The position numbers were made by a program, and so were the translations under genes. Positions 26,840-34,477 of a DNA stretch of 64,000 nucleotides are shown here, one piece after another (position 1 is the stretch's first letter; each line of letters starts with the position of its first letter). Below the pieces are notes generated by a model. The model worked only from the letters and a program-made list of their open reading frames with translations, had not been told where the DNA came from and searched no databases. Source of the DNA: an uncultured Siphonobacter sp. Lineage in GTDB: Bacteria; Bacteroidota; Bacteroidia; Cytophagales; Spirosomataceae. Location of the stretch: NCBI GenBank assembly GCA_913775095.1, contig CAJYIW010000018.1, positions 124,001 through 188,000 of the forward strand, given 5' to 3'.

Positions 26840-27970
26840 CTACGCTGTTACCGCGATTACCTGCTCTAACGCTTCCAGGAAGCGGTCGCTTTCGGTCTGA
26901 CCGATGGCCAGACTGGGTAATAAACGTAAGGTATGTTTGCCCGCGTAACCGCAGAAAATTTTATGATCGAATAATAAGGTATCGCGAATCTTGTCGACGG
27001 GCTGTTCAAACTCAATACCAATCATGAGCCCGCGACCACGAAGTTCCTTGATCCCGCTGATGCCTTTGAGTTGCTCAAACAGATAATCCCCCTGCTTGGC
27101 GGCATTTTCGATCAGGTTCTCATTTTTCATAATATCCAGAACCGCTACTGCCGCTGCACAGGCCAGATGGTTTCCACCAAACGTCGTTCCTAACAGGCCG
27201 AATTTTGCATGGAACTTGGGAGAAATCAGAACGCTGCCAATTGGGAAACCGTTACCCATGCCTTTGGCCGTCGTAATCAGGTCGGGTTCAACGCCCGTGA
27301 ACTGGTGCGAGAAAAACTTACCACTGCGACCGTATCCACACTGAACGGAATCCAGAATTAATACCGAGCCAAACTGATCGCAAAGCTGACGAGCCGCCTG
27401 AAGGAATTCAGCCGAAGTCACTTTGATCCCTCCTACGCCCTGAATGCCTTCCACGATTACCGCACAGATTTCTTCGCTCATGGCCGCTTTCAAAGCGTCT
27501 ACGTCGTTGAAAGGAATGAAGGTAACGTGTGAGTTATCATTGATGGGAGCAACAATAGAGGGGTTGTCCGTAACGGCTACCGCCGCTGACGTACGTCCGT
27601 GGAAAGCTCCTTTAAAGGCAATTACTTTTTTACGTCCGTTATGAAAAGACGCCAGTTTCAGGGCGTTTTCATTGGCTTCGGCTCCTGAGTTAACCAGAAA
27701 AACGGAGTAATCGGAATACCCTGAAAGCTCCCCTAGTTTCTGACCCAGTTCTTTTTGAATGGGAATCTGAACCGAGTTTGAATAGAACCCGATTTGTGAA
27801 AGCTGACGCGTAATTGCTTCCACGTAATAAGGATGGGAATGGCCCACGGAAATAACCGCGTGACCACCGTATAAGTCCAGGTATTGATCGCCTTTCTTAT
27901 CCCAGAGGTAACTCCCCTGAGCTTTCACAGGCTCAATATCATAGAGCGGATAGACGTTGAATGGATTCAT
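26840..27970 (-). CDS. argD: N-acylornithine aminotransferase
   Basis: 376 residues, class III PLP aminotransferase. It converts N-acylglutamate semialdehyde to N-acylornithine with glutamate as amino donor. NSGAEANENALKLA, AFHGRT and ITTAKGMGNGFPIGS with the Schiff-base lysine K236 are visible. The usual D-E-V/I-Q motif at the pyridine-nitrogen site reads D208-S-V-Q (ILDSVQCGYGRSG), keeping the Asp but replacing Glu with Ser. Hairpin elements flank the gene on both sides. Confidence 0.95.
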   Translation of the reverse strand: MNPFNVYPLYDIEPVKAQGSYLWDKKGDQYLDLYGGHAVISVGHSHPYYVEAITRQLSQIGFYSNSVQIPIQKELGQKLGELSGYSDYSVFLVNSGAEANENALKLASFHNGRKKVIAFKGAFHGRTSAAVAVTDNPSIVAPINDNSHVTFIPFNDVDALKAAMSEEICAVIVEGIQGVGGIKVTSAEFLQAARQLCDQFGSVLILDSVQCGYGRSGKFFSHQFTGVEPDLITTAKGMGNGFPIGSVLISPKFHAKFGLLGTTFGGNHLACAAAVAVLDIMKNENLIENAAKQGDYLFEQLKGISGIKELRGRGLMIGIEFEQPVDKIRDTLLFDHKIFCGYAGKHTLRLLPSLAIGQTESDRFLEALEQVIAVTA

Positions 27971-27993
27971 TGAATGCTATGTTTGGGGGTTGA

Positions 27994-28081
27994 TCGGGTT
28001 TGAGAGTTGATTTAGTTTGAGCGGTTTGAAAAGTTTGAGTTCCTTGAATCTTCCTCAAACTAAATCAAACGCTCAAACCGA
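27994..28081. repeat. Low-complexity G/T-arm : A/C-arm intergenic hairpin (argC / argD spacer)
   Basis: Built of TTTGAG/TTTGAT units. GATTTAGTTTGAG (28009-28021) pairs exactly with CTCAAACTAAATC (28054-28066), and the stem extends imperfectly to about 27994 and 28081. The unit sequence differs from the neighbouring spacers although the architecture is the same. Confidence 0.82.
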
Positions 28082-28115
28082 ATCAAACTTTATTGAACCT
28101 GATCAAACGCTTCAT

Positions 28116-29072
28116 TTAAAAACCGACTGACTTCAGATTCAGACCGGTTTTCTCGTCCAGTCCGAATAATAAGTTCATGTTCTGAACCGCCTGACCGGAA
28201 GCTCCTTTCGTGAGGTTATCGATAATACTGGTGATCAACAGATTACCTTCTGCCACTTCCAGATGCACAATGCCTTTATTGGTATTTACCACCTGCTTCA
28301 CATCAATGCTGGCCTCACTTACGTGCGTGAAGGGATGCGGGGCATAATAGGATCGGTAAAGCTCCCTGGCGTCTTCCAGCGTTCCGGCGTAAGGTGTGTA
28401 CACGTTAGCCATAATGCCCCGCGTGAAGTTACCCCGGTAGGGAATGAAGTTAATGGCCTGTGAAAAATCCGGTTGACCTTTTCGCAGTACCATTCCGATT
28501 TCGGTCAGGTGCTGGTGATTAAAAGCCTTATAAATGCTGATGTTGTTATTCCGCCAGCTAAAATGGCTCGTGGCACTCAGCGATTGCCCCGCCCCGGTGC
28601 TACCCGTCACGGCCGAAATATGAACATCATTCGTTAATAAACCCGACTGAGCGAGGGGTAATAAAGCCAGCTCAATGCTCGTAGCGAAACATCCAGGATT
28701 AGCAATTTTCTGAGCCTGACGGATGGCATCTCGCTGTAATTCAGGCAATCCATATACGAACCCATTGGACTCATCCCGAAAATCCGTACTCAAATCAATG
28801 ACTTTCAGATTTTCAAAAGCCGGATTGGCCGCCAGAAATTTCCTGGATTCGCCGTGTCCGGAACACAGGAAAACCACGTCTATATCCGTATGAAATTCCT
28901 CTGAAAAGGTAAGGTCCGTATCTCCGAATAAGTCTGTGTGCGTCGAAGCGACGGGTTTGCCCGCCTGACTCTTCGAGTGAGCATACACGATTTCTGCTTC
29001 GGGGTGATGGATTAAAATACGAAGCAACTCACCACCCGTGTAGCCCGCCGCTCCAATGATACCAACTTTCAT
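28116..29072 (-). CDS. argC: N-acyl-gamma-glutamyl-phosphate reductase
   Basis: 318 residues. It reduces N-acylglutamyl phosphate to the semialdehyde with NADPH. GIIGAAGYTGGELLRIL is the Rossmann loop and ANPGCFATS holds the active-site C128. HxxHLTEI (NHQHLTEIG) is the conserved basic region. It lies third in the transcribed run after the GNAT and argG. It carries hairpin spacers on both sides. Confidence 0.96.
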   Translation of the reverse strand: MKVGIIGAAGYTGGELLRILIHHPEAEIVYAHSKSQAGKPVASTHTDLFGDTDLTFSEEFHTDIDVVFLCSGHGESRKFLAANPAFENLKVIDLSTDFRDESNGFVYGLPELQRDAIRQAQKIANPGCFATSIELALLPLAQSGLLTNDVHISAVTGSTGAGQSLSATSHFSWRNNNISIYKAFNHQHLTEIGMVLRKGQPDFSQAINFIPYRGNFTRGIMANVYTPYAGTLEDARELYRSYYAPHPFTHVSEASIDVKQVVNTNKGIVHLEVAEGNLLITSIIDNLTKGASGQAVQNMNLLFGLDEKTGLNLKSVGF

Positions 29073-29079
29073 TGTATTG

Positions 29080-29150
29080 TTGTTGGTTGTTGGTTGTCAG
29101 TTATTAGTAGTTAGAACAATTCCCATCAACTAACAACCAGCAACCAACAA
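29080..29150. repeat. Low-complexity G/T-arm : A/C-arm intergenic hairpin (argG / argC spacer)
   Basis: Arm 29080-29100 (TTGTTGGTTG units) pairs with 29130-29150 at 19 of 21 positions. The element nearly fills the spacer: 7 bp from the argC start and 6 bp from the argG stop. Confidence 0.85.
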
Positions 29151-29156
29151 CTCATT

Positions 29157-30356
29157 TTAGTCGTTCAACTCAGTGATTTTACGGTGAATCATGGTCTGAT
29201 TCGAAGCAATTTTCGAGAAGCCGCGAACGTCATCTCCCGACCAGGCATTGTTCATTTCACCGTAGCTGCCGAAGACATTACTCATCAGATCAAACGGCGA
29301 GTGAATACCCGTTACAAAGAAACGGTAGGGCTGTAACTGCACCTGTACCTGACCCGTTACGTGTTGCTGCGTGCTTTCGAGGAACGTCTCCACATCCCGC
29401 ATGGCGGGCTCCAGGAACTGACCTTTGTGCAACAGGCTACCGTACTGACCCGACAGTTGTTCCTTGAAGAAAATCTGCTGTTCGGTTAATACGTGTTTTT
29501 CGAGTAAGTGGTGAGCTTTAATAATGATCAGCGGAGCGGCGGCTTCAAAACCTACCCGTCCTTTAATCCCAATGATGGTATCCCCCACGTGAATGTCACG
29601 ACCTACGGCAAACGGAGCCGCTACGTCCTGTAATTTACGGATCGCGTCCACGGGGTTTTCGAAGCTTTCGCCATTTACCCCTTTCAGTTCACCGGCCACG
29701 AAATCAAGCGTTACGGTTTCTGTATCCTGACGCTGTAATTGCGTAGGCCAGGCTTCTTCGGGTAAAAATCCATCGGAGGTTAAGGTTTCTTTCCCGCCTA
29801 CTGACGTACCCCATAACCCTTTGTTGATGGAATACGTAGTCTTGGTCCAGTCACGAACCACGCCTTTGCCTTTCAGGTATTCAATTTCTGCTTCCCGGCT
29901 CAGACGTAAGTCACGAATCGGAGTAATGATTTCTACTTCAGGAACCACAATCCGGAACACCATATCGAAACGAACCTGATCGTTACCCGCACCCGTACTG
30001 CCGTGAGCGACGGCCGTTGCTCCAATTTGTTTGGCATACTCCGCTACGGCCAGGGCCTGAAATACCCGTTCGGCACTTACCGACAGCGGATACGTATTGT
30101 TTTTCAGTACGTTTCCAAAAACGAGATACTTCAGACAGTTTTCGTAGTAGTCATTCACGACGTCAAGCGTGGCGTGGCTGGCTACCCCCAATTCATAGGC
30201 ATTGCGTTCTACCTGCTGTAAATCCGCCTGGGTAAATCCGCCAGTATCCACTAATACGGAATGAACTTCATAGCCCTGATCGTCCGACAGGTATTTCACA
30301 CAAAAAGAGGTGTCAAGACCACCACTGTACGCCAATACAACTTTGGGTTTACTCAT
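29157..30356 (-). CDS. argG: Argininosuccinate synthase
   Basis: 399 residues from the ATG at 30354-30356 (MSKPKVVLAYSGGLDTS). The longer frame to 30434 adds a non-family extension. AYSGGLDTSFC is the ATP pyrophosphatase loop, AHGSTGAGNDQVRFD the substrate loop. It joins citrulline and aspartate. In this pathway citrulline comes from deacylation of N-acylcitrulline. argH, the next step, is not in the window. Confidence 0.96.
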   Translation of the reverse strand: MSKPKVVLAYSGGLDTSFCVKYLSDDQGYEVHSVLVDTGGFTQADLQQVERNAYELGVASHATLDVVNDYYENCLKYLVFGNVLKNNTYPLSVSAERVFQALAVAEYAKQIGATAVAHGSTGAGNDQVRFDMVFRIVVPEVEIITPIRDLRLSREAEIEYLKGKGVVRDWTKTTYSINKGLWGTSVGGKETLTSDGFLPEEAWPTQLQRQDTETVTLDFVAGELKGVNGESFENPVDAIRKLQDVAAPFAVGRDIHVGDTIIGIKGRVGFEAAAPLIIIKAHHLLEKHVLTEQQIFFKEQLSGQYGSLLHKGQFLEPAMRDVETFLESTQQHVTGQVQVQLQPYRFFVTGIHSPFDLMSNVFGSYGEMNNAWSGDDVRGFSKIASNQTMIHRKITELND

Positions 30357-30539
30357 GGAATTTGGTTGAGTGCGGATTCGGAAATGCGGTTTCTGGAGGT
30401 TATGCCTATAATTTCCGGTCCTGGTTATGTTCAATCAATAAATACTTATAAAAAAGCGGGAAGGAATCGCTCCCACCCGCCAAAATTATACGAAAACGTA
30501 TAACCATTAACTATGCAACAGTTAACGATTCGTGAATAA

Positions 30540-31208
30540 CTAATGAACGGGTTCTTCGATTTCTTCTTTTTCGTGATGCCTTAATAAAAGCCGTTGCTTG
30601 ATTTTGTTCCAACGCTCATAAATCTTGGCGTTTTTCAGGAAATTCCACTTCGGCTTTTTTTCCTTTTCCTTCTCCCAGGAAGGATCAAACATCATTCCCG
30701 TGCAAAGGCAATGCTTCCGACCCGTACGGCTCAGAACATCAAAGTTTACGCAGGAAGAACAGCCTTTCCAGAAGGCATCATCCACGGGCAACTCACTAAA
30801 CGTGGTAGGCTTATACCCCAGTTCGGAGTTAATTTTCATCACCGCCAGACTCGTGGTAATACCAATAATCCGGGCGTTGGGATATTTATGACGGGAAAGT
30901 TCAAAAGCTTTTTCCTTGATCATCTTGGCCAGACCACTTTTACGATGATCCGGATGGACAATCAGACCCGAGTTGGCCACGAATTTACCGTGATCCCAGG
31001 TTTCGATGTAACAAAAGCCCACCCATTCTCCTCGACGAGTCATCGCAACAATGGCTTTTCCTTCTTCCATTTTACGACGGAGGTATTCAGGCGAGCGTTT
31101 GGCAATGCCTGTGCCGCGTTGCTTGGCACTTTCTTCCATGTGCCAGCAAATCTCTTCGGCAAGGTACAGATGCTCTTTCGAGGCAATCTGGACTTTATAT
31201 TCGTTCAT
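30540..31208 (-). CDS. GNAT-family protein, candidate N-acylglutamate synthase
   Basis: 222 residues from the ATG at 31206-31208 (MNEYKVQIAS). The acyl-CoA motif HPDHRKSGLAKMI lies near residues 85-97. A distinctive C-terminal tail has GCSSC (C150, C153) and HCLC (C167, C169), which could bind a metal, followed by a basic region. It heads the arginine run, where the pathway needs a first enzyme and no classical argA or argJ is present. A Bacteroides GNAT in the same genomic place has been linked by fitness data to N-acylglutamate synthesis (from memory). Acetyl versus succinyl donor is not decided. Confidence 0.75.
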   Translation of the reverse strand: MNEYKVQIASKEHLYLAEEICWHMEESAKQRGTGIAKRSPEYLRRKMEEGKAIVAMTRRGEWVGFCYIETWDHGKFVANSGLIVHPDHRKSGLAKMIKEKAFELSRHKYPNARIIGITTSLAVMKINSELGYKPTTFSELPVDDAFWKGCSSCVNFDVLSRTGRKHCLCTGMMFDPSWEKEKEKKPKWNFLKNAKIYERWNKIKQRLLLRHHEKEEIEEPVH

Positions 31209-31586
31209 TTGATTACTTAAAACAGGAACTTGTGTTGAATGAAAGTACACTGGCTCATGGTCAGGTAGCCTTGCTTAACGACTCATACAACCCTAAAAGG
31301 AAGAAAATAGTGTGCCGGAATGGCCAGAAATCACAGGCGTACCGGCCTCCGTCGTTCAGGCCTGAAGAGCGGCCTACGCGGGGGCAGGATACTAAAGAAA
31401 GGCTCGATAATGGCCCGTGAATTCATTTTCTTTTGGAGATATTTTTGAAAACGACGCAAAGTTTAGAAAAACGAAAGCGTTCTTGCAAACATTGCACGTT
31501 TTTTTTCTTTACATTAGTTTTACTTGTCAGACGCTGAGGTCTTGTATCTATATAAACGACCCTGGTGAATTTTTTGTTCCGAATTT
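31209..31586. promoter_or_regulatory. Divergent region between the arginine run and aat
   Basis: A possible minus-strand promoter AAACTTTGCG lies near 31452-31461, giving a leader of about 240 nt for the arg run. The leader would contain a nested structure: GCGTACCGGCC (31337-31347) with GGCCTACGC (31371-31379), enclosing the perfect palindrome TTCAGGCCTGAA (31355-31366). The 31490-31586 part is T-rich and probably carries the aat promoter. No gene is supported. Confidence 0.4.
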
Positions 31587-32231
31587 ATGACTAATCTTAC
31601 AGCAGACGATCTGCTCTATGGCTATATGAGTGGGATTTTTCCCATGGCGGATTCGGATGGTACCCTGTACTGGTACTCTCCCGAACCCCGGGCCATCATT
31701 CCCATTGATACCTATAAACCAGCCAAATCCTTACGCCCCATCCTGAATAAGAACACGTTTGAGATTCGTATCAATCATGACTTTGAGGGAGTCATGCGGG
31801 GCTGTGCCCGCATCCGGGTGGGTGAAGACAGCACCTGGATTTCCGAAGAAATTATTACGGCTTACACGGAGTTATTTGAAATGGGATATGCTCATTCCGT
31901 AGAAGCTTACGTGAACAACACCCTGGCCGGAGGTCTGTATGGCGTGGCCATTGGCGGGGCCTTTTATGGGGAATCTATGTTCTATAATATCCCCAATGCG
32001 TCCAAAGTGGCGTTTCATTATTTAATCGAAAGGTTACGGGAACGTCAGTATTACCTGCTCGATACGCAGTTCATCAACGATAATGTGAAACGCTACGGGG
32101 CGATTGAAATTCCAAGGGCCGAATACATGTTCCGACTACGGATTGCCCTTCAGCAACGGTGCCAGTTTGCGGATACCTCCCCCCATCCACTGCCTTATCC
32201 TTTTCCTGCTATTATTAAGCACAAGAGCTAG
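31587..32231 (+). CDS. aat: Leucyl/phenylalanyl-tRNA-protein transferase
   Basis: 214 residues. It adds Leu or Phe from aminoacyl-tRNA to proteins with N-terminal Arg or Lys, marking them for ClpS/ClpAP degradation. YGYMSGIFPMADSDG, YWYSPEPRAIIP, HSVEAYVNN, GVAIGGAFYGESMF and LLDTQFIND are family motifs. It is a single gene, divergent from the arginine run; it is followed by a cluster of CCAGC hairpins. Confidence 0.96.
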   Translation: MTNLTADDLLYGYMSGIFPMADSDGTLYWYSPEPRAIIPIDTYKPAKSLRPILNKNTFEIRINHDFEGVMRGCARIRVGEDSTWISEEIITAYTELFEMGYAHSVEAYVNNTLAGGLYGVAIGGAFYGESMFYNIPNASKVAFHYLIERLRERQYYLLDTQFINDNVKRYGAIEIPRAEYMFRLRIALQQRCQFADTSPHPLPYPFPAIIKHKS

Positions 32232-32237
32232 CGTAAA

Positions 32238-32438
32238 CCAGCTTTTTCGCTGGCAGCCCTTCCTCAATCCAGCAATTCAATAACAATGAAAAGCCAGCGG
32301 CAATAAAAAGCTACCAGCAAAAAAGCTGGTAGCACGTATTAAACAACAAAAATGCCGCTGGTAGCCTAAGACCTGAGCGAAAATCCCTTTCAATAAAAAA
32401 GCTGCCAGCGGAAAAGCTCGCTGGACCACACTGGCAGC
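32238..32438. repeat. Cluster of CCAGC/GCTGG hairpins at a convergent junction
   Basis: About 200 bp holds several inverted CCAGC-containing units. GCTACCAGC (32310-32318) pairs with GCTGGTAGC (32325-32333) around six A. GCCAGCGGCA (32292-32301) can pair with TGCCGCTGG (32353-32361). GCTGCCAG (32401-32408) pairs with CTGGCAGC (32431-32438), with CCAGCG/CGCTGG nested inside. They probably terminate aat and the GIN gene, but more copies are present than one terminator needs. Confidence 0.75.
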
Positions 32439-32457
32439 ATGCATTTGAATTCCTGAA

Positions 32458-33159
32458 TTAATTCCGTCGGTTCACATCACTGCCACCCGATTTCCGACCC
32501 CCTACTTCTTTGGCATTCCCGGAATAGTTGATATCGCTGCCTCCGCTGGCTTCTGCTGTAATCTCATCTTCTGCGTACACATGAGCATCGGAACCTCCCG
32601 AAGCTTTTACCCGCACGATGCCCGCTCTAAATCCGGAAGCCTTGATATCTGAACCTCCACTGGCTACGGCATCAAACACGCCAGCACTACCTTTCAGATA
32701 CGCATCCGAACCCCCTCCCGCAGTTAATACCAGATGTTCGGCTTTCAGTTCAACTTTTGCGTCAGAGCCACCGCCCAAATCCATGGTCAGATTTTTGACG
32801 TTCCACTGGTTCTGGGAATAAATATCAGAACCGCCGCCAGCTCTGAGTTTTTCCAGCGTTTTAAAAGAAATATAAGCTTTCGCCGAACGCCCGGCTCCCC
32901 AATTGCCGAAAGGTCCGTTTCGATCAATTTTCAGAATGAGTGTACCGTCCCTGATTTCAGTAATTACTTCTTTTTCTTCGTATCCTTTTACTTCCAGTTT
33001 CAGCGAGTTGCTGTTACCCTGAGTCAGATACACGTCAATGCCGCTATTGGCCTGAATTGCGGTAAAATTCCCTACCGAGCGAGCCTGTTGCCAGTTTTGG
33101 GCCTGAGCAGCGAGCGATAGAGTGATGATTCCGGAAAGGGTTAATAAGGTTGATTTCAT
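32458..33159 (-). CDS. Exported GIN-domain (DUF2807) protein with GGSD repeats
   Basis: 233 residues with a signal peptide ending near AAQAQ. The head GIN domain pattern (FTAIQANSGIDVYLTQG) is followed by a C-terminal series of at least six (S/G)GGSD(A/I/V) repeats spaced about 17-20 residues apart, suggesting a beta-helix with a ring of Gly-Ser-Asp turns. Aspartates at regular spacing could bind cations. It is likely periplasmic or surface exposed. The function of DUF2807 proteins is not established. Confidence 0.9.
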   Translation of the reverse strand: MKSTLLTLSGIITLSLAAQAQNWQQARSVGNFTAIQANSGIDVYLTQGNSNSLKLEVKGYEEKEVITEIRDGTLILKIDRNGPFGNWGAGRSAKAYISFKTLEKLRAGGGSDIYSQNQWNVKNLTMDLGGGSDAKVELKAEHLVLTAGGGSDAYLKGSAGVFDAVASGGSDIKASGFRAGIVRVKASGGSDAHVYAEDEITAEASGGSDINYSGNAKEVGGRKSGGSDVNRRN

Positions 33160-33252
33160 GATGGTAAAGACAGTTATGGTTGGCAGTCACGAATGTCATG
33201 GTACGATACAGATGGATTACCGCGGCAAGACGTTGCACGGAAGAAATAAATA

Positions 33253-33276
33253 GCCCCCACTACAGGTAGTGAGGGC
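33253..33276. terminator. Hairpin in the Hint / GIN gene spacer
   Basis: GCCCCCACTA (33253-33262) pairs with TAGTGAGGGC (33267-33276) with one mismatch. No strong T-run follows in either direction, so terminator activity is uncertain. It lies between two codirectional minus-strand genes. Confidence 0.45.
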
Positions 33277-33441
33277 ATGTTCGAGTTTTGGTTAAAAGAA
33301 AGCCGCAATAACTTAAAAGAGAGTAGTTCTGGCAGTAATCTTACTTGACTTTTAAGTTTCGGGAAGGGGTAAAATCCTTACTGAGTTCTTCCCGAAATTT
33401 AATTTATGAAACTAGTTTGGATGGACAAAATCAGCAATGAA

Positions 33442-34398
33442 TTACTTGGCCATTACGACCGTCCCGTTCACCAGGTATGTAGCTTTGTCGGTGTTCAGGT
33501 TATACACTTTACTGACCGAACGAGCCGCAGACTGCGTTGTAAAGACGTCGTATTTTTTTAGTGTATTCGTTTCGGAATCCCGGTAATACATGACATCTCC
33601 TACTCGCACCTCACTCATGGGTTTCACGCCACTTTCCGTTAAAACGGGATGGTTAGCGGTGGCTTCCAGCGTAACGCTTTCCCAGCCGGGCTTTGCAGAG
33701 GCAGTTACCTTGGAGCCTGCTTCCACCAGCGTTACTCGGGTTAAATCAAACCTTTGATCGTCGTGAACCGTCAGCCCTGCTACGGTTGCGATTTCTGAAA
33801 CCTGGGTTAATGCCTGATAGCTCTGAATCTGATCTCCGGCGGCTATTTCCGAAATGATTCGGGTCGTGCCATCCGCCAAGGTTACCAGAGCATCAGCGGG
33901 AAAGCAATATTCGATTTTCTCGCCTTCCTCAGCGGCTGCCGGAGCTCCGCCAACGCCCGATTTGGTCAATACAAAGGCCATACAGGAAGACATTCCTTTC
34001 ATGGCTTCTTCACCGTACTTTAACTCGTCGATGTATTTGCCCCAAACGTCACCGGGAGCGTCTGGACTGGGCAGAGGAAACTGTCGAAGTTTGCCATCCT
34101 TGGGCGTTGTATAGATGGCATACATCCCCAGTTCGGCCATTTTCTCGGTTTCAAACAACTTGTATAGATAGACCCGACGTTCCGTACCATCTGAAAACTT
34201 GAATACAAAAGGATCTCCTATGCGATCCAGAATGAAATTTCCGGCCTTTACGTAACTATCTTTATCCAGATTTTTTACGGCAATTTTCTTGGCCGCATCA
34301 AATTCAGCGGAAGTGATGGGACGTTTTTCAGAATCTTGAGCCCAACTGTTCAGTGAAACCAAAGCAGCGACTCCCAGTGTCAGGAAAATTTTCTTCAT
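33442..34398 (-). CDS. Exported protein with C-terminal Hint (hedgehog/intein-like) domain
   Basis: 318 residues with a signal peptide ending near NSWA. Residues 22-160 form an unrecognised domain. From C165 the sequence follows the Hint pattern: CFPADALVTLADGT (block A with catalytic Cys), ATANHPVL (block B, H250), GDVMYYRD, then VYNLNTDKATYLVNG (block F) at the very C-terminus. There is no extein after block F and no terminal His-Asn block G. This matches bacterial stand-alone Hint proteins that may self-process. The product and target are unknown. Confidence 0.82.
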   Translation of the reverse strand: MKKIFLTLGVAALVSLNSWAQDSEKRPITSAEFDAAKKIAVKNLDKDSYVKAGNFILDRIGDPFVFKFSDGTERRVYLYKLFETEKMAELGMYAIYTTPKDGKLRQFPLPSPDAPGDVWGKYIDELKYGEEAMKGMSSCMAFVLTKSGVGGAPAAAEEGEKIEYCFPADALVTLADGTTRIISEIAAGDQIQSYQALTQVSEIATVAGLTVHDDQRFDLTRVTLVEAGSKVTASAKPGWESVTLEATANHPVLTESGVKPMSEVRVGDVMYYRDSETNTLKKYDVFTTQSAARSVSKVYNLNTDKATYLVNGTVVMAK

Positions 34399-34477
34399 AA
34401 AACTACGGTTGCAGAGTTAGTTAGTAGGTCATGTATCCGTTACTCCTTAGTAAATCAGAAGAGTAATGCTCAATCGG

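Noticed and set aside
26741-29156. CRISPR array or telomere-like tandem repeat in the arg spacers
   Set aside because: The GTTTAGAGTT-type units are degenerate, lack equal-length spacers and occur as hairpin arms between genes, not as direct-repeat arrays.
30594-31220. Long plus-strand frame antisense to the GNAT gene
   Set aside because: It shadows a well-supported GNAT with clear family motifs. No independent support for a second protein.
31232-31420. 62-codon plus-strand frame between the GNAT and aat
   Set aside because: Basic, low-quality composition; the region is better explained as leader/promoter DNA of the arginine run.
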